From Candidatus Omnitrophota bacterium (GTDB taxonomy: Bacteria; Omnitrophota; Gorgyraeia; JABMRN01): DNA of 8,640 nucleotides. Made by a program: the position numbers and the translations under genes. Of this stretch, positions 1 to 7,276 are shown piece after piece. The stretch spans positions 1 through 8,640 of the forward strand of contig JABMRN010000111.1 in assembly GCA_013202515.1 (NCBI GenBank), given 5' to 3'. Within the stretch, counting starts at the first letter, position 1. Every line of letters begins with the position of its first letter. The notes beneath the pieces were generated by a model. That model searched no databases, was not told the DNA's origin, and saw nothing but the letters and a program-made list of their open reading frames with translations.

Positions 1-106
1 AAATTCTTGCAAAAACATAGGGTCTTTGCTATGGTAGGGGTGTCTATACGTTAGTTTACTCTAAAGGGAGAGAGGACATTTGTTTATTATGTACGACTAG
101 GGGTGA
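1..106. other. Intergenic region downstream of plsY, no gene identified
   Basis: This is the only non-coding stretch of any length in the window, and it follows the plsY stop codon. It holds a near-perfect 12-base direct repeat (positions 35-46 and 98-109, one mismatch, core TAGGGGTG), whose second copy runs into the plsY stop codon. On the minus strand a short hairpin has arms at 29-33 and 16-20 (CATAG/CTATG), an 8-base loop and a run of five T at 15-11. I see no open frame with a ribosome binding site and no convincing promoter on either strand. It may be the end of the operon or a short spacer before a further gene to the left. Confidence 0.5.
11..33 (-). terminator. Weak candidate intrinsic terminator after plsY
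   Basis: On the minus strand CATAG (33-29) can pair with CTATG (20-16) around an 8-base loop, followed directly by TTTTT (15-11). The position, about 75 bases after the plsY stop, suits an operon terminator. The stem has only five pairs, two of them G-C, which is far weaker than a typical rho-independent terminator, so this may be chance. Confidence 0.2.
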
Positions 107-712
107 CTAGAAAAGTCTCTTTTCTTCCCCTTTTAACAGGCGGGATATATTGGTTTTGTGCTTGTATATACCTATGATACACAGGATAACAGCAAATACA
201 ATTGTGCTGAAAGGCCTTTTTAGTAACATAACCGCAATTGGCATGGTTAATGCAGCGAAAATTGAAGCAAGAGAAACATATCTAAGTGCTAAGAAAACAA
301 ATATCCACATCGCAAATGATATAAGGAATACTATAGGCATTATAGCGAGTACCACACCTGCTGTCGTGGCCACCCCTTTGCCACCTTTGAATTTTAAAAA
401 AACAGGCCAAACGTGCCCCATAATAGCCGATGCACCCAAGAGAAGCTTGTAGCTATCGGGGGTTAGGGAATTGCTATTGATACTAAAAAATATGGGTAGA
501 ATGACAACGGGCAAGTAACCTTTAAGCATATCGATAAACAATGAAATAACTCCAGGAACTTTACCAACTACCCTAAAGAGGTTCGTAGCACCAACATTCC
601 CACTTCCGTAATTGCGTATATCTATACCCTTAATGAGCTTTCCAAATATATATGCAGTTGGGATGGATCCTATTAAGTATGCTATGACAATGGAAATCGC
701 TAGATTTATCAT
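107..712 (-). CDS. plsY: Acyl-phosphate:glycerol-3-phosphate acyltransferase PlsY
   Basis: PlsY is an integral membrane enzyme that transfers an acyl group from acyl-phosphate to glycerol 3-phosphate, giving lysophosphatidic acid, the first step of phospholipid synthesis in most bacteria. The 201-residue length is normal. The family's conserved loops are all visible: GSIPTAYIFGK (15-25), the glycine-rich GSGNVGATN (36-44), GHVWPVFLKFKGGKG (99-113) and the C-terminal HKTNISRLLKGEE (185-197). Several hydrophobic segments lie between them, near residues 5-25, 55-78, 115-140, 143-163 and 168-183. The ATG at 712-710 is preceded by GGAGAAGG (728-721), eight bases upstream and inside the end of pgsA, which starts only three bases past the pgsA stop and suggests translational coupling. 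The partner PlsX is not in the window. The gene ends in TAG. Family assignment is very secure. Confidence 0.96.
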   Translation of the reverse strand: MINLAISIVIAYLIGSIPTAYIFGKLIKGIDIRNYGSGNVGATNLFRVVGKVPGVISLFIDMLKGYLPVVILPIFFSINSNSLTPDSYKLLLGASAIMGHVWPVFLKFKGGKGVATTAGVVLAIMPIVFLISFAMWIFVFLALRYVSLASIFAALTMPIAVMLLKRPFSTIVFAVILCIIGIYKHKTNISRLLKGEEKRLF

Positions 713-715
713 TTG

Positions 716-1249
716 CTATGCCTTCTCCCCCAACAACTTGCTGCCTTTTGCAATGTAATGTAGGCATGAAATTACTGTAAACAAAATCATTACATTCCAT
801 ATTATGGGTGCCTGCTTAAACTGCATAAGAACAAGAACTACAGTGAGCATTTGTAAAAAGGTAGTGATTTTGCCAAAATAGCTGGGTTTTAAAGCGATGT
901 TTCCCTTTATTGTATGAATAAGCAAAGCCCCCACGAACAATATTGCGTCTCTGGAAATAACAATTATCGGTACATAGATGGGAATTTTAAGAATTCCTGT
1001 CGTTCCTTTCACTGCCGCAAAACATACGAAAGCGCTTATAATGATAATCTTGTCTGCTATGGGATCGAGCATAGCACCTAATGTTGTTTTTTGATTGAAC
1101 TTTCTTGCAATATATCCATCGAGTCCATCACTTATAAATGCCAACAGAAAAACTCCTAGAGCTATACTTTCCTTTGAGTAAAGTATGGAAGCAATAAAAA
1201 AGGGTGCAAGAATTATTCTAAATACGGTTATTTTATTTGCGAGATTCAT
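716..1249 (-). CDS. pgsA: CDP-diacylglycerol--glycerol-3-phosphate 3-phosphatidyltransferase (PgsA)
   Basis: This membrane enzyme joins CDP-diacylglycerol to glycerol 3-phosphate to give phosphatidylglycerophosphate, the committed step to phosphatidylglycerol and cardiolipin. The complete CDP-alcohol phosphatidyltransferase signature is present: D41, D44-G45, A48-R49, G58, D62 and D66 in the spacing D-x2-DG-x2-AR-x8-G-x3-D-x3-D. The N-terminal NKITVFRIILAPFF is typical of PgsA rather than of phosphatidylserine synthase. Further hydrophobic segments follow near residues 68-80, 92-112 and 130-165. The length of 177 residues matches the family. The ATG at 1249-1247 lies six bases after the stop of the preceding gene, with a modest GGAAAG sequence about nine bases upstream. 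The next gene is plsY, so two enzymes of glycerophospholipid synthesis are adjacent. Substrate choice within the CDP-alcohol family is inferred from similarity only. Confidence 0.92.
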   Translation of the reverse strand: MNLANKITVFRIILAPFFIASILYSKESIALGVFLLAFISDGLDGYIARKFNQKTTLGAMLDPIADKIIIISAFVCFAAVKGTTGILKIPIYVPIIVISRDAILFVGALLIHTIKGNIALKPSYFGKITTFLQMLTVVLVLMQFKQAPIIWNVMILFTVISCLHYIAKGSKLLGEKA

Positions 1250-1255
1250 ACGCGG

Positions 1256-2101
1256 TTACTTTCCAACCTTTATTTCAATTTTATTGTTTTTGATATTTAA
1301 GACTTCTATTATTGGTTCGTTGGTATTGGATAGTGTCTTTGATAGCTGCTCGATCGTGCCAAAGTACCTTATGTCCAGTGCCAGTACATTATCCCTAAGC
1401 GATCTCTTGCGCACTGCTCTGACTTCTCTAAGCGGATTCAACACATTCATAAGCGATGTAATGTTTTCCTCCGACGCATTTACGCAAACAAGCTGAATCA
1501 ATATAGAGCCGTAAATCTCTTTTCTCCAGAACTCGGCAATCCTGGCCGTTGAGAATTTTGATACTTTTTTTGCGACGGCCTCAAGAGCTTTTTCGGATGC
1601 AGCACTTTTTTCAATGGCTTCAGCCGAAGCAACTAAATTCCCATAGCCAAGGACCTCACTATCAGAAACTCTAATGGGTTTTACATCTGATCTGGAATCA
1701 TATGCAAAAGGGGCTATCTCTTCGACCTTGCCCAAATCGTTATAATCACACACTATGCGGCCTACGATGATAGTATCCGCACCGTATTTTCTTGCTATCT
1801 CTGTGGATCTCTTAGGATTGGCGTAAAATAATGTTATACCGTCAACATTTATCTTATCTTTTCTGCCCTTGTTTGCTACGGTAAAATTGTTGGCTAGGAA
1901 ATATTCTTCGATTATAGCTTGGCCCATTAGGCGTTCTTGCTTTACGCCATCTACATAATCATCAACAAGCACCATAACGCTCGGATAGTTGGATTTTTCT
2001 TCATCAAGGGCTTTGCCTGTTCGCGTATTGACGATAAAAACGATCAATGTCAAAGCAAATATAATACATGCGGTCAGAAAATAAGTATGAGTTTTGCGCA
2101 C
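1256..2101 (-). CDS. Uncharacterised membrane-anchored envelope protein, FlgT/TolB-like fold suspected
   Basis: I do not recognise this 281-residue protein as a named family. Residues 1-6 are basic and residues 7-24 form one hydrophobic segment, so it is probably anchored in the inner membrane or exported with the rest outside the cytoplasm. Residues 41-120 look like an alpha/beta domain (VMVLVDDYV, an amphipathic helix, then YGADTIIVGRI), recalling TolB/CsgG/FlgT-type periplasmic domains. Residues 148-192 are an alanine-rich amphipathic helix region. Residues 197-265 alternate strand and helix (SILIQLVCV, LREVRAVRKRSL, NVLALDIRYFGTIEQLSKTL), like the small ferredoxin-like domains of secretion and flagellar accessory proteins. 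These fold suggestions are inference. The start is GTG (2101-2099), six bases after a perfect AGGAGG; the next in-frame Met is residue 43, which would lose the membrane segment. It lies between lepB and pgsA, with gaps of 13 and 6 bases. Confidence 0.8.
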   Translation of the reverse strand: MRKTHTYFLTACIIFALTLIVFIVNTRTGKALDEEKSNYPSVMVLVDDYVDGVKQERLMGQAIIEEYFLANNFTVANKGRKDKINVDGITLFYANPKRSTEIARKYGADTIIVGRIVCDYNDLGKVEEIAPFAYDSRSDVKPIRVSDSEVLGYGNLVASAEAIEKSAASEKALEAVAKKVSKFSTARIAEFWRKEIYGSILIQLVCVNASEENITSLMNVLNPLREVRAVRKRSLRDNVLALDIRYFGTIEQLSKTLSNTNEPIIEVLNIKNNKIEIKVGK

Positions 2102-2107
2102 AATAAG

Positions 2108-2113
2108 CCTCCT
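2108..2113 (-). promoter_or_regulatory. Strong Shine-Dalgarno that fixes a GTG start
   Basis: The minus strand reads AGGAGG here, followed by six bases and then GTG at 2101-2099. It sits between the lepB stop (2117-2115) and the GTG, and supports the GTG over any later in-frame ATG of the envelope protein gene. Confidence 0.85.
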
Positions 2114-2114
2114 G

Positions 2115-2789
2115 TTATTTAACCAGCCTTATCCTGTTTAATGGCCACCAGATAACAAATACCTTGCCTGTCACATTCTGTTCCGGGACAAATCCCCAGA
2201 ACCTAGAATCTACAGAATTAGCGCTGTTATCCCCCATTACAGAATACGATCCTGCCGGTACCTCGATTGTCTTGCCGCTAGCTCCGTAATCACCGGCATT
2301 ATAGTAGCTAAACTTTTTCACCACAAACGGCTCGTTCAATACCTTGCCGTCTATATAAACATCTTCGTCCCGGATTTCAAGCCTATCACCTGGTAGACCC
2401 ACTAATCTCTTTACAATGTATCTCGGAGAATACCACTTAAGACGCTTCGTATCCTTATTAAAAAAAACAGGTCCTAAAATTCTAATAAATTCACCTTGGG
2501 GTTCCGGATATTTTGAATCCGTGACTGAAACAAAAACTATTATATCTCCCCTTTGAGGTTTTCTTACCTCGGGAGTTTTAATACACGTAAACGGAATCCT
2601 TGCCCCATATAAAAACTTATTAACAAAAATTCTATCACCTACTTTAAGCGTCGGGTACATGGAGGTTGACGGAATCTTAAAAGGCTGTGCAATAAATGTT
2701 CTTATTAGCATAGCAAGAATAATAGCTACGCAAAGCGGCTTGATCCATTCGGTCCACCAATATTTCCATGTAAAAAATCTGCTTTTCAT
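2115..2789 (-). CDS. lepB: Signal peptidase I (LepB)
   Basis: Signal peptidase I is a membrane-bound Ser/Lys protease that cuts signal peptides from proteins exported by Sec or Tat. An N-terminal membrane segment spans about residues 16-33. The catalytic serine is S43 in IPSTSMYPTL, the general base is K127 in VKRLVGLPGD, and the conserved GDNSANSVDSR box is at 187-197, followed by the usual RFWGFVP. The 224-residue length and single anchor resemble the shorter signal peptidases outside the Enterobacteria. The ATG at 2789-2787 has AAAGG five bases upstream. The gene lies 18 bases after lepA, the lepA-lepB order known from Escherichia coli and many other bacteria. No catalytic residue is missing. 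Ends with TAA. Confidence 0.96.
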   Translation of the reverse strand: MKSRFFTWKYWWTEWIKPLCVAIILAMLIRTFIAQPFKIPSTSMYPTLKVGDRIFVNKFLYGARIPFTCIKTPEVRKPQRGDIIVFVSVTDSKYPEPQGEFIRILGPVFFNKDTKRLKWYSPRYIVKRLVGLPGDRLEIRDEDVYIDGKVLNEPFVVKKFSYYNAGDYGASGKTIEVPAGSYSVMGDNSANSVDSRFWGFVPEQNVTGKVFVIWWPLNRIRLVK

Positions 2790-2807
2790 GTGACCCTTTC
2801 TTTTATG

Positions 2808-4601
2808 TTAAATTTTCAATGCGGCCCAAAATGCCTTCTGTGGTATCTCTACCTTCCCGAAACGCCTCATCTTCTTCTTGCCTTCCTTCTGCTTGGCCCA
2901 TAATTTTCTTTTTCTGGTAATGTCGCCGCCGTAACACTTGCTCGTGACATGTTTTCCGACGGCACTAATGTCTTCACGCGCAACAATGTTTCCCCCGATC
3001 GATGCCTGAAGAGCAATCTTAAAGAGATGTCGTGGTATTTCCTCTTTAAGCTTTTTGAGAAGTGCGCGCCCCTTGGCCTCAGCCTTGTCTCTGTGCACCA
3101 TAAAACTTAAGGCATCACAGATCTCAGCATTTATGAGGATATCTAGCTTTGCTATATTTGTTGGTCTGTATCCTACTATCTCATAATCCATAGATCCGTA
3201 TCCGCGCGATAGCGATTTTATTTTATCGTAAAAATCCGTTATGATCTCGGCAAGTGGCATTTCAAAAATAACCTCTACTTTTTTCGGATCAAGGAAATTG
3301 GTGCTTATATATTCTCCACGCCTCGACTTGCACAACTCTATCATATCCCCGAGATAATCCTTTGGAAATATGATATGTATTTTTACATAAGGCTCCTCTA
3401 TATGTTCTATTGTTTGAGGGTCCGGATACTTGGAAGGATTATCAATATTATTTATATTACCGAATGTATCGTATATCTTATAAATGACACTGGGGGTAGT
3501 TGAAATAAGATCTAGCTCATATTCTCTGTGTAATCTCTCCTGTATAATTTCAATATGAAGCAATCCAAGAAAGCCGCATCTAAATCCGTAACCAAGGGCT
3601 GCGGAACTTTCTGCTTCGAAAACGAATGAGGAATCAGAAAGCCTAAGCTTATCTATCGCTTCTTTTAGAGCCTCATAATCCTTGGTATTCGCTGGATATA
3701 TGCCGCAAAAAACCATTGGATTAATTCTCTTGTATCCCTTAAGGGCAGTCTTCGCAGGGTACTCAGCGCTTGTAATGGTATCGCCAATGATTACCTCTTT
3801 TGCGTTTTTAATGTTACAAGTAACGTAGCCAACCTCGCCCGCAGAAAGTGAATCCACCCTAAAAGGCTTTGGGTCAAATATACCTGTCTCTTTAACTTCG
3901 TAGGAATTACCCGTATTCATCATCTTGATTCTCATGCCAGGTTTTATCTCGCCGTTCATTACACGGGTATATATAATTACACCTCTATAGGTATTATAAG
4001 AGGAATCAAAAATTAGAGACTGAAGGGGGTTTCGCTCATCGCCTTTTGGCGCAGGAATATGTTTTACAACGGCTTCCAATATAGCCTCGGTGCCGGTTCC
4101 CTCTTTGGCGCTTGCTCGAATTATTGATTCTGTCTTTAATCCCAATATATCGCGTATTTCTCTTTCCGTTCTGTCAATGTCAGCATTCTGAAGGTCAATC
4201 TTGTTGATAACAGGTATTACACAGAGATTGTGCTCAAGCGCAAGATATAAATTTGCTACTGTTTGGGCTTCAACTCCTTGCGCTGCATCCACGAGAAGAA
4301 CTACCCCTTCGCATGCTGCTATGGATTTCGAAACTTCATAGGAAAAATCAACATGTCCGGGTGTATCTATCAAATTTAATAAATATGTCTTGCCATCCTT
4401 CGCCTTATATTCAATCTTTACAGCGCTTGCCTTTATCGTTATGCCCCTTTCCCTTTCCAGGTCCATGTCATCTAAAAGCTGATCCCGAAATTGTCGTTTG
4501 TCCACTGAGTGAGTAAATTCCATGAGCCTGTCGGCAAGTGTAGATTTACCGTGGTCAATATGGGCGATTATTGAAAAATTGCGTATTAGATTTTTGTCCA
4601 T
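2808..4601 (-). CDS. lepA: Elongation factor 4, ribosome back-translocating GTPase LepA
   Basis: LepA (EF4) is a translational GTPase that binds the ribosome and has been linked to back-translocation and to 30S subunit assembly. The GTPase motifs are complete: P-loop AHIDHGKST (13-21), switch RGITIKA (52-58), DTPGH (79-83), NKID (133-136) and the ASAKEG loop (163-168). The EF-G-like domains II, III and V follow, and the LepA-specific C-terminal domain carries CYGGDITRKRKLWAKQKEG and ends in PQKAFWAALKI. The 597 residues match the usual length of about 600. The ATG at 4601-4599 gives the canonical N-terminus; the ribosome binding site is poor (only GAG within the preceding dozen bases), so it may rely on coupling to the phosphatase gene that ends nine bases upstream. 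LepB follows directly. Confidence 0.98.
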   Translation of the reverse strand: MDKNLIRNFSIIAHIDHGKSTLADRLMEFTHSVDKRQFRDQLLDDMDLERERGITIKASAVKIEYKAKDGKTYLLNLIDTPGHVDFSYEVSKSIAACEGVVLLVDAAQGVEAQTVANLYLALEHNLCVIPVINKIDLQNADIDRTEREIRDILGLKTESIIRASAKEGTGTEAILEAVVKHIPAPKGDERNPLQSLIFDSSYNTYRGVIIYTRVMNGEIKPGMRIKMMNTGNSYEVKETGIFDPKPFRVDSLSAGEVGYVTCNIKNAKEVIIGDTITSAEYPAKTALKGYKRINPMVFCGIYPANTKDYEALKEAIDKLRLSDSSFVFEAESSAALGYGFRCGFLGLLHIEIIQERLHREYELDLISTTPSVIYKIYDTFGNINNIDNPSKYPDPQTIEHIEEPYVKIHIIFPKDYLGDMIELCKSRRGEYISTNFLDPKKVEVIFEMPLAEIITDFYDKIKSLSRGYGSMDYEIVGYRPTNIAKLDILINAEICDALSFMVHRDKAEAKGRALLKKLKEEIPRHLFKIALQASIGGNIVAREDISAVGKHVTSKCYGGDITRKRKLWAKQKEGKKKMRRFGKVEIPQKAFWAALKI

Positions 4602-4610
4602 AGTCTCGAT

Positions 4611-5165
4611 TTATAATTCAATTAATTCCCATGAGCCGATCGTTGGCACCATGCTCCAAATATCTGTCGGGTCCCCCTTTATCAAGTAACACTTGATTAG
4701 GGATATTATTATCTCGTGCGTCACTAGACAAACTACTTTGCCCTTGTATTTTCCTAAAATTTTTTTAGTAACGATGATCGTTCTTTTGTAGGCATCTTTC
4801 ATACTCTCCCCTTTTGGCGGCTTTGCCAAAATAGGAGAAGACTTCCATGTAGAAAATTGTTTCTTGTATCTTTTCTTAACATCGCTCACACATAGCCCCT
4901 GCCAAAGCCCCTGGTGTAACTCGTTCAGGTCTTTCATCTTTTTAGGACTGAGCTTATGTTTTTCGGCTATTATTTTGGCGGTTTCCGAACTTCGTAACAA
5001 ACAGCTCGAATAAACTGCTTTAATTTTAAACTCTGTCAGCTCATCTGCTATCCTCATGGCATCATGCCTGCCTTCCTCATTAAGAGGAATATCTGTCGTT
5101 CCCTGAATACGGTTTGACTTATTCCAATCGGTTTTTCCGTGACGAACAAGTATGAGCGTGGTCAT
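4611..5165 (-). CDS. Histidine phosphatase family protein (phosphoglycerate-mutase-like fold)
   Basis: The protein belongs to the histidine phosphatase superfamily, which hydrolyses or transfers phosphate through a phosphohistidine. The signature LVRHGKTDWN is at residues 6-15, with H9 as the expected nucleophile and R8 beside it. R58 in SSCLLRSSETA, E82 in LNELHQGLWQG and H150 in VTHE complete the catalytic pocket. The 184-residue length fits broad-specificity phosphatases of the GpmB/CobC/PhoE type, not the larger 2,3-bisphosphoglycerate-dependent mutases. The natural substrate cannot be read from the sequence. Its place directly after a phosphohexomutase gene and near rpe hints at a sugar phosphate, but that is inference. 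The ATG at 5165-5163 follows the preceding stop by three bases and has AAGGA eight bases upstream, inside that gene's end. Confidence 0.88.
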   Translation of the reverse strand: MTTLILVRHGKTDWNKSNRIQGTTDIPLNEEGRHDAMRIADELTEFKIKAVYSSCLLRSSETAKIIAEKHKLSPKKMKDLNELHQGLWQGLCVSDVKKRYKKQFSTWKSSPILAKPPKGESMKDAYKRTIIVTKKILGKYKGKVVCLVTHEIIISLIKCYLIKGDPTDIWSMVPTIGSWELIEL

Positions 5166-5168
5166 TTG

Positions 5169-6614
5169 TTAAATCCTTAAAGCAAACTTCTTGCCGAATT
5201 CTACCAGCTTAAGTGCCTCTTTCTCGCTGTGCGCCTCGGAGTAAATGCGAAGCTTCGGTTCAGTTCCAGAAGGCCTCAACATGAACCAAGCACCATCTTC
5301 GAGAATAAACTTAAATCCGTCGTAAGATTTCGTTTCAATTACATTTTTACCAAAGACTCTGTCAAAAGGCTTTTTCCTTAAAGCTGCTAGAAGCTTTTTC
5401 TTTTTTGCCAACGAATAACGGAGATCAAGCCGTTTGTATACGTATATTCCATATGTTTTATTTATCGATTTTACAATATCCTCGAGCTTCTTCTTTCTCA
5501 TTGCCATCATCTCGAGTATAAGAAGGCCCGATAATATACCGTCCCTCTCTGGTAGCCACCCCTTAAACGCCACGCCCCCGGTTTCCTCACCGCCTAGGAG
5601 TATGTCGTGTTTATCTATGATCTCGGCAATATACTTAAACCCAACGGGCGTCTCGTAAGTTTTTAATCGGTATCTTTTGCTTATCCTGTTTATTAGCTCT
5701 GTTCCGCATATTGTCTGGATAACCCCGCCCTTAAGGTGTCTGTCTTCCAGAAGGTGCAGAAGAAGAAGTGTCATAACCTTGTGGCCACTCAAGACCTCCC
5801 CATTAGGAAGTATGACCCCTAACCTATCGGCATCACCGTCTGTGGCAAGCGCAACGTCGTATTTTCCATTCTTGACTACTTCGGCAGTGCTTTTTAAATG
5901 AACTTCATTGGGCTCTGGGCTTCTTCCGCCAAAAAACGGATCGCGGTCACCGTTTATCGTCTTCACCACGTTATTTGTCCCTCTTAAAATATCCTCAATA
6001 TAATATCTGCCTGTACCGTTCATGCTGTCAACAAGAATCTTTAGTTTTGACTTTTTAAGAAACCTCATTCTGATATACTTTTTTACGTACCTAATGTGTA
6101 CAGAAACGATATCCTCGATTTTTATAAGCCTTTTTTTTACGGCCTCTTTTCTATCAATAAACCTTACCTTTGTCTTATAGAGCCTTGACTCCATGATGTC
6201 AGTTACTCTTTTCCCAGCTGATCCACCGAAATAGGCTTTAAATTTTATGCCATTATAGGGCGCCGGGTTATGACTTGCGGTAATCATTACTCCACCAATA
6301 AGCTTCTTTCGTCTTATGTAAAAGCTCACCGATGGCGTAGGCGTCTGTCTATCCGACAGGATAACCTTAATGCCGTTTGCCGCCATAACGCAGGCGATTA
6401 ATTCGGCATACTTCTCCGAAAAAAATCTCGTATCATAGCCTATAACAAGAGCAAATCTTCTGCCGTAAAGCTCTGAGGTCCGCTTGTTGATCTTCGCCTT
6501 CTGCATTTTGACGTAATCCGCCATAGATTGCGCGACAATTTTTACATTTTCAAAGGTAAAATCGTCACTTATAACCGCCCTCCAACCGTCGGTGCCAAAG
6601 TGAATTTTCTGCAT
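5169..6614 (-). CDS. Phosphoglucomutase/phosphomannomutase family enzyme (alpha-D-phosphohexomutase)
   Basis: Members of this superfamily interconvert hexose 1- and 6-phosphates through a phosphoserine. All four family loops are present: the phosphoserine loop TASHNP with S114, the magnesium loop DGDADR (259-264), the sugar-specificity loop GGEETGG (341-347) and the phosphate-binding loop RPSGTEP (447-453). The N-terminus reads FGTDGWRAVISDDF, as in many bacterial and archaeal members. The 481-residue length is typical. The GEETGG version of the specificity loop is more like glucose-type than glucosamine-type members, but glucose, mannose or dual use cannot be settled. The protein is rich in Lys and Arg. 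The ATG at 6614-6612 has AAGGAGG (6630-6624) nine bases upstream, within the 21-base gap after rpe. Product hexose phosphates would feed cell-surface polysaccharide or glycogen pathways. Confidence 0.94.
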   Translation of the reverse strand: MQKIHFGTDGWRAVISDDFTFENVKIVAQSMADYVKMQKAKINKRTSELYGRRFALVIGYDTRFFSEKYAELIACVMAANGIKVILSDRQTPTPSVSFYIRRKKLIGGVMITASHNPAPYNGIKFKAYFGGSAGKRVTDIMESRLYKTKVRFIDRKEAVKKRLIKIEDIVSVHIRYVKKYIRMRFLKKSKLKILVDSMNGTGRYYIEDILRGTNNVVKTINGDRDPFFGGRSPEPNEVHLKSTAEVVKNGKYDVALATDGDADRLGVILPNGEVLSGHKVMTLLLLHLLEDRHLKGGVIQTICGTELINRISKRYRLKTYETPVGFKYIAEIIDKHDILLGGEETGGVAFKGWLPERDGILSGLLILEMMAMRKKKLEDIVKSINKTYGIYVYKRLDLRYSLAKKKKLLAALRKKPFDRVFGKNVIETKSYDGFKFILEDGAWFMLRPSGTEPKLRIYSEAHSEKEALKLVEFGKKFALRI

Positions 6615-6635
6615 TCCTCAAATCCTCCTTTTTTG

Positions 6636-7274
6636 CTATTTCTTTAGTTGTTCTATAGCTTTCCTGTAGTCACTCTCTCCGAATACCGCTGTACCTGCTA
6701 CCAAGACATTGGCACCAGCATCTATCGCCTTTTTCGCAGTCTCTTCGGTAATGCCGCCATCGACTTCTATATCCCCGGAGTACCTTTCCTTAAGTTCTTT
6801 TATTTTAGGAAGTACCTCCAGCATAAATTTCTGTCCCGCAAAACCCGGTTCCACTGTCATGACCAAAACAAGATCTAAATCAGAAAGATATGGCTCTATG
6901 ACCGATGCTGGCGTCTTCGGCCTTATCGACATACCGACTTTTTTGTTTAGCTTTTTTATCTTATCGATTGTTTGCCGCGCCACCTTACATGCCTCTGCGT
7001 GAAAGGTAATAATGTCAGCGCCTGCCTTTGCAAAAGCCTCAACGTGGGAAATAGGATTCTCTATCATGAGGTGAACATCGAAAGGAATGTCTGTCGCAGC
7101 CCTTATCGCTTTCACTACGCACGGACCTATTGTGATGTTTGGAACGAAAACCCCATCCATGACGTCAATGTGTAGCCAATCTGCGCCTGCTTTAACTACA
7201 TCCTTGATTTCACGGCCAAGATTCGAAAAATCCGCGCTTAGGATGCTTGGGGCAATTTTAGTTTCTCTTGTCAT
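6636..7274 (-). CDS. rpe: Ribulose-phosphate 3-epimerase
   Basis: Rpe interconverts ribulose 5-phosphate and xylulose 5-phosphate in the pentose phosphate pathway, and in the Calvin cycle where that operates. The 212-residue TIM-barrel protein shows the family signatures in order: APSILSADFSNLG (8-20), WLHIDVMDGVFVPNITIGP (33-51), FDVHLMIENP (65-74), VMTVEPGFAGQKF (138-150) and VDGGI (171-175). The metal and acid-base residues H35, D37, H68 and D172 are all in place. The usual loop around the 110s, often LNPxTP, reads SIRPKTP here, a conservative local variant. The ATG at 7274-7272 is two bases after the M50 stop, with AAGGAG (7286-7281) six bases upstream and overlapping that stop region, which suggests translational coupling. 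The gene ends in TAG. Confidence 0.97.
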   Translation of the reverse strand: MTRETKIAPSILSADFSNLGREIKDVVKAGADWLHIDVMDGVFVPNITIGPCVVKAIRAATDIPFDVHLMIENPISHVEAFAKAGADIITFHAEACKVARQTIDKIKKLNKKVGMSIRPKTPASVIEPYLSDLDLVLVMTVEPGFAGQKFMLEVLPKIKELKERYSGDIEVDGGITEETAKKAIDAGANVLVAGTAVFGESDYRKAIEQLKK

Positions 7275-7276
7275 TT

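Noticed and set aside
1..18. Start of a further minus-strand gene at the ATG at 18-16
   Set aside because: Only six codons are visible, no ribosome binding site precedes the ATG, and the ATG lies in the weak hairpin arm, so there is no support.
110..124. Perfect 6-base inverted repeat GAAAAG/CTTTTC with a 3-base loop before the plsY stop
   Set aside because: It is low-complexity, A/T-rich, inside coding sequence and not followed by a T run, so a terminator role is not supported.
150..452. Plus-strand open frame of 100 codons
   Set aside because: It lies wholly opposite plsY, which has all family motifs; the plus-strand product is not recognisable and looks like an antisense shadow.
2063..2101. 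Lipoprotein signal with Cys at residue 12 (LTAC) in the unnamed envelope protein
   Set aside because: The hydrophobic stretch continues after the cysteine and very little precedes it, unlike a real lipobox at the end of a signal peptide.
4253..4516. Plus-strand open frame opposite the lepA GTPase domain
   Set aside because: The minus strand encodes conserved EF4 motifs here; the plus frame has no recognisable product and no convincing start context.
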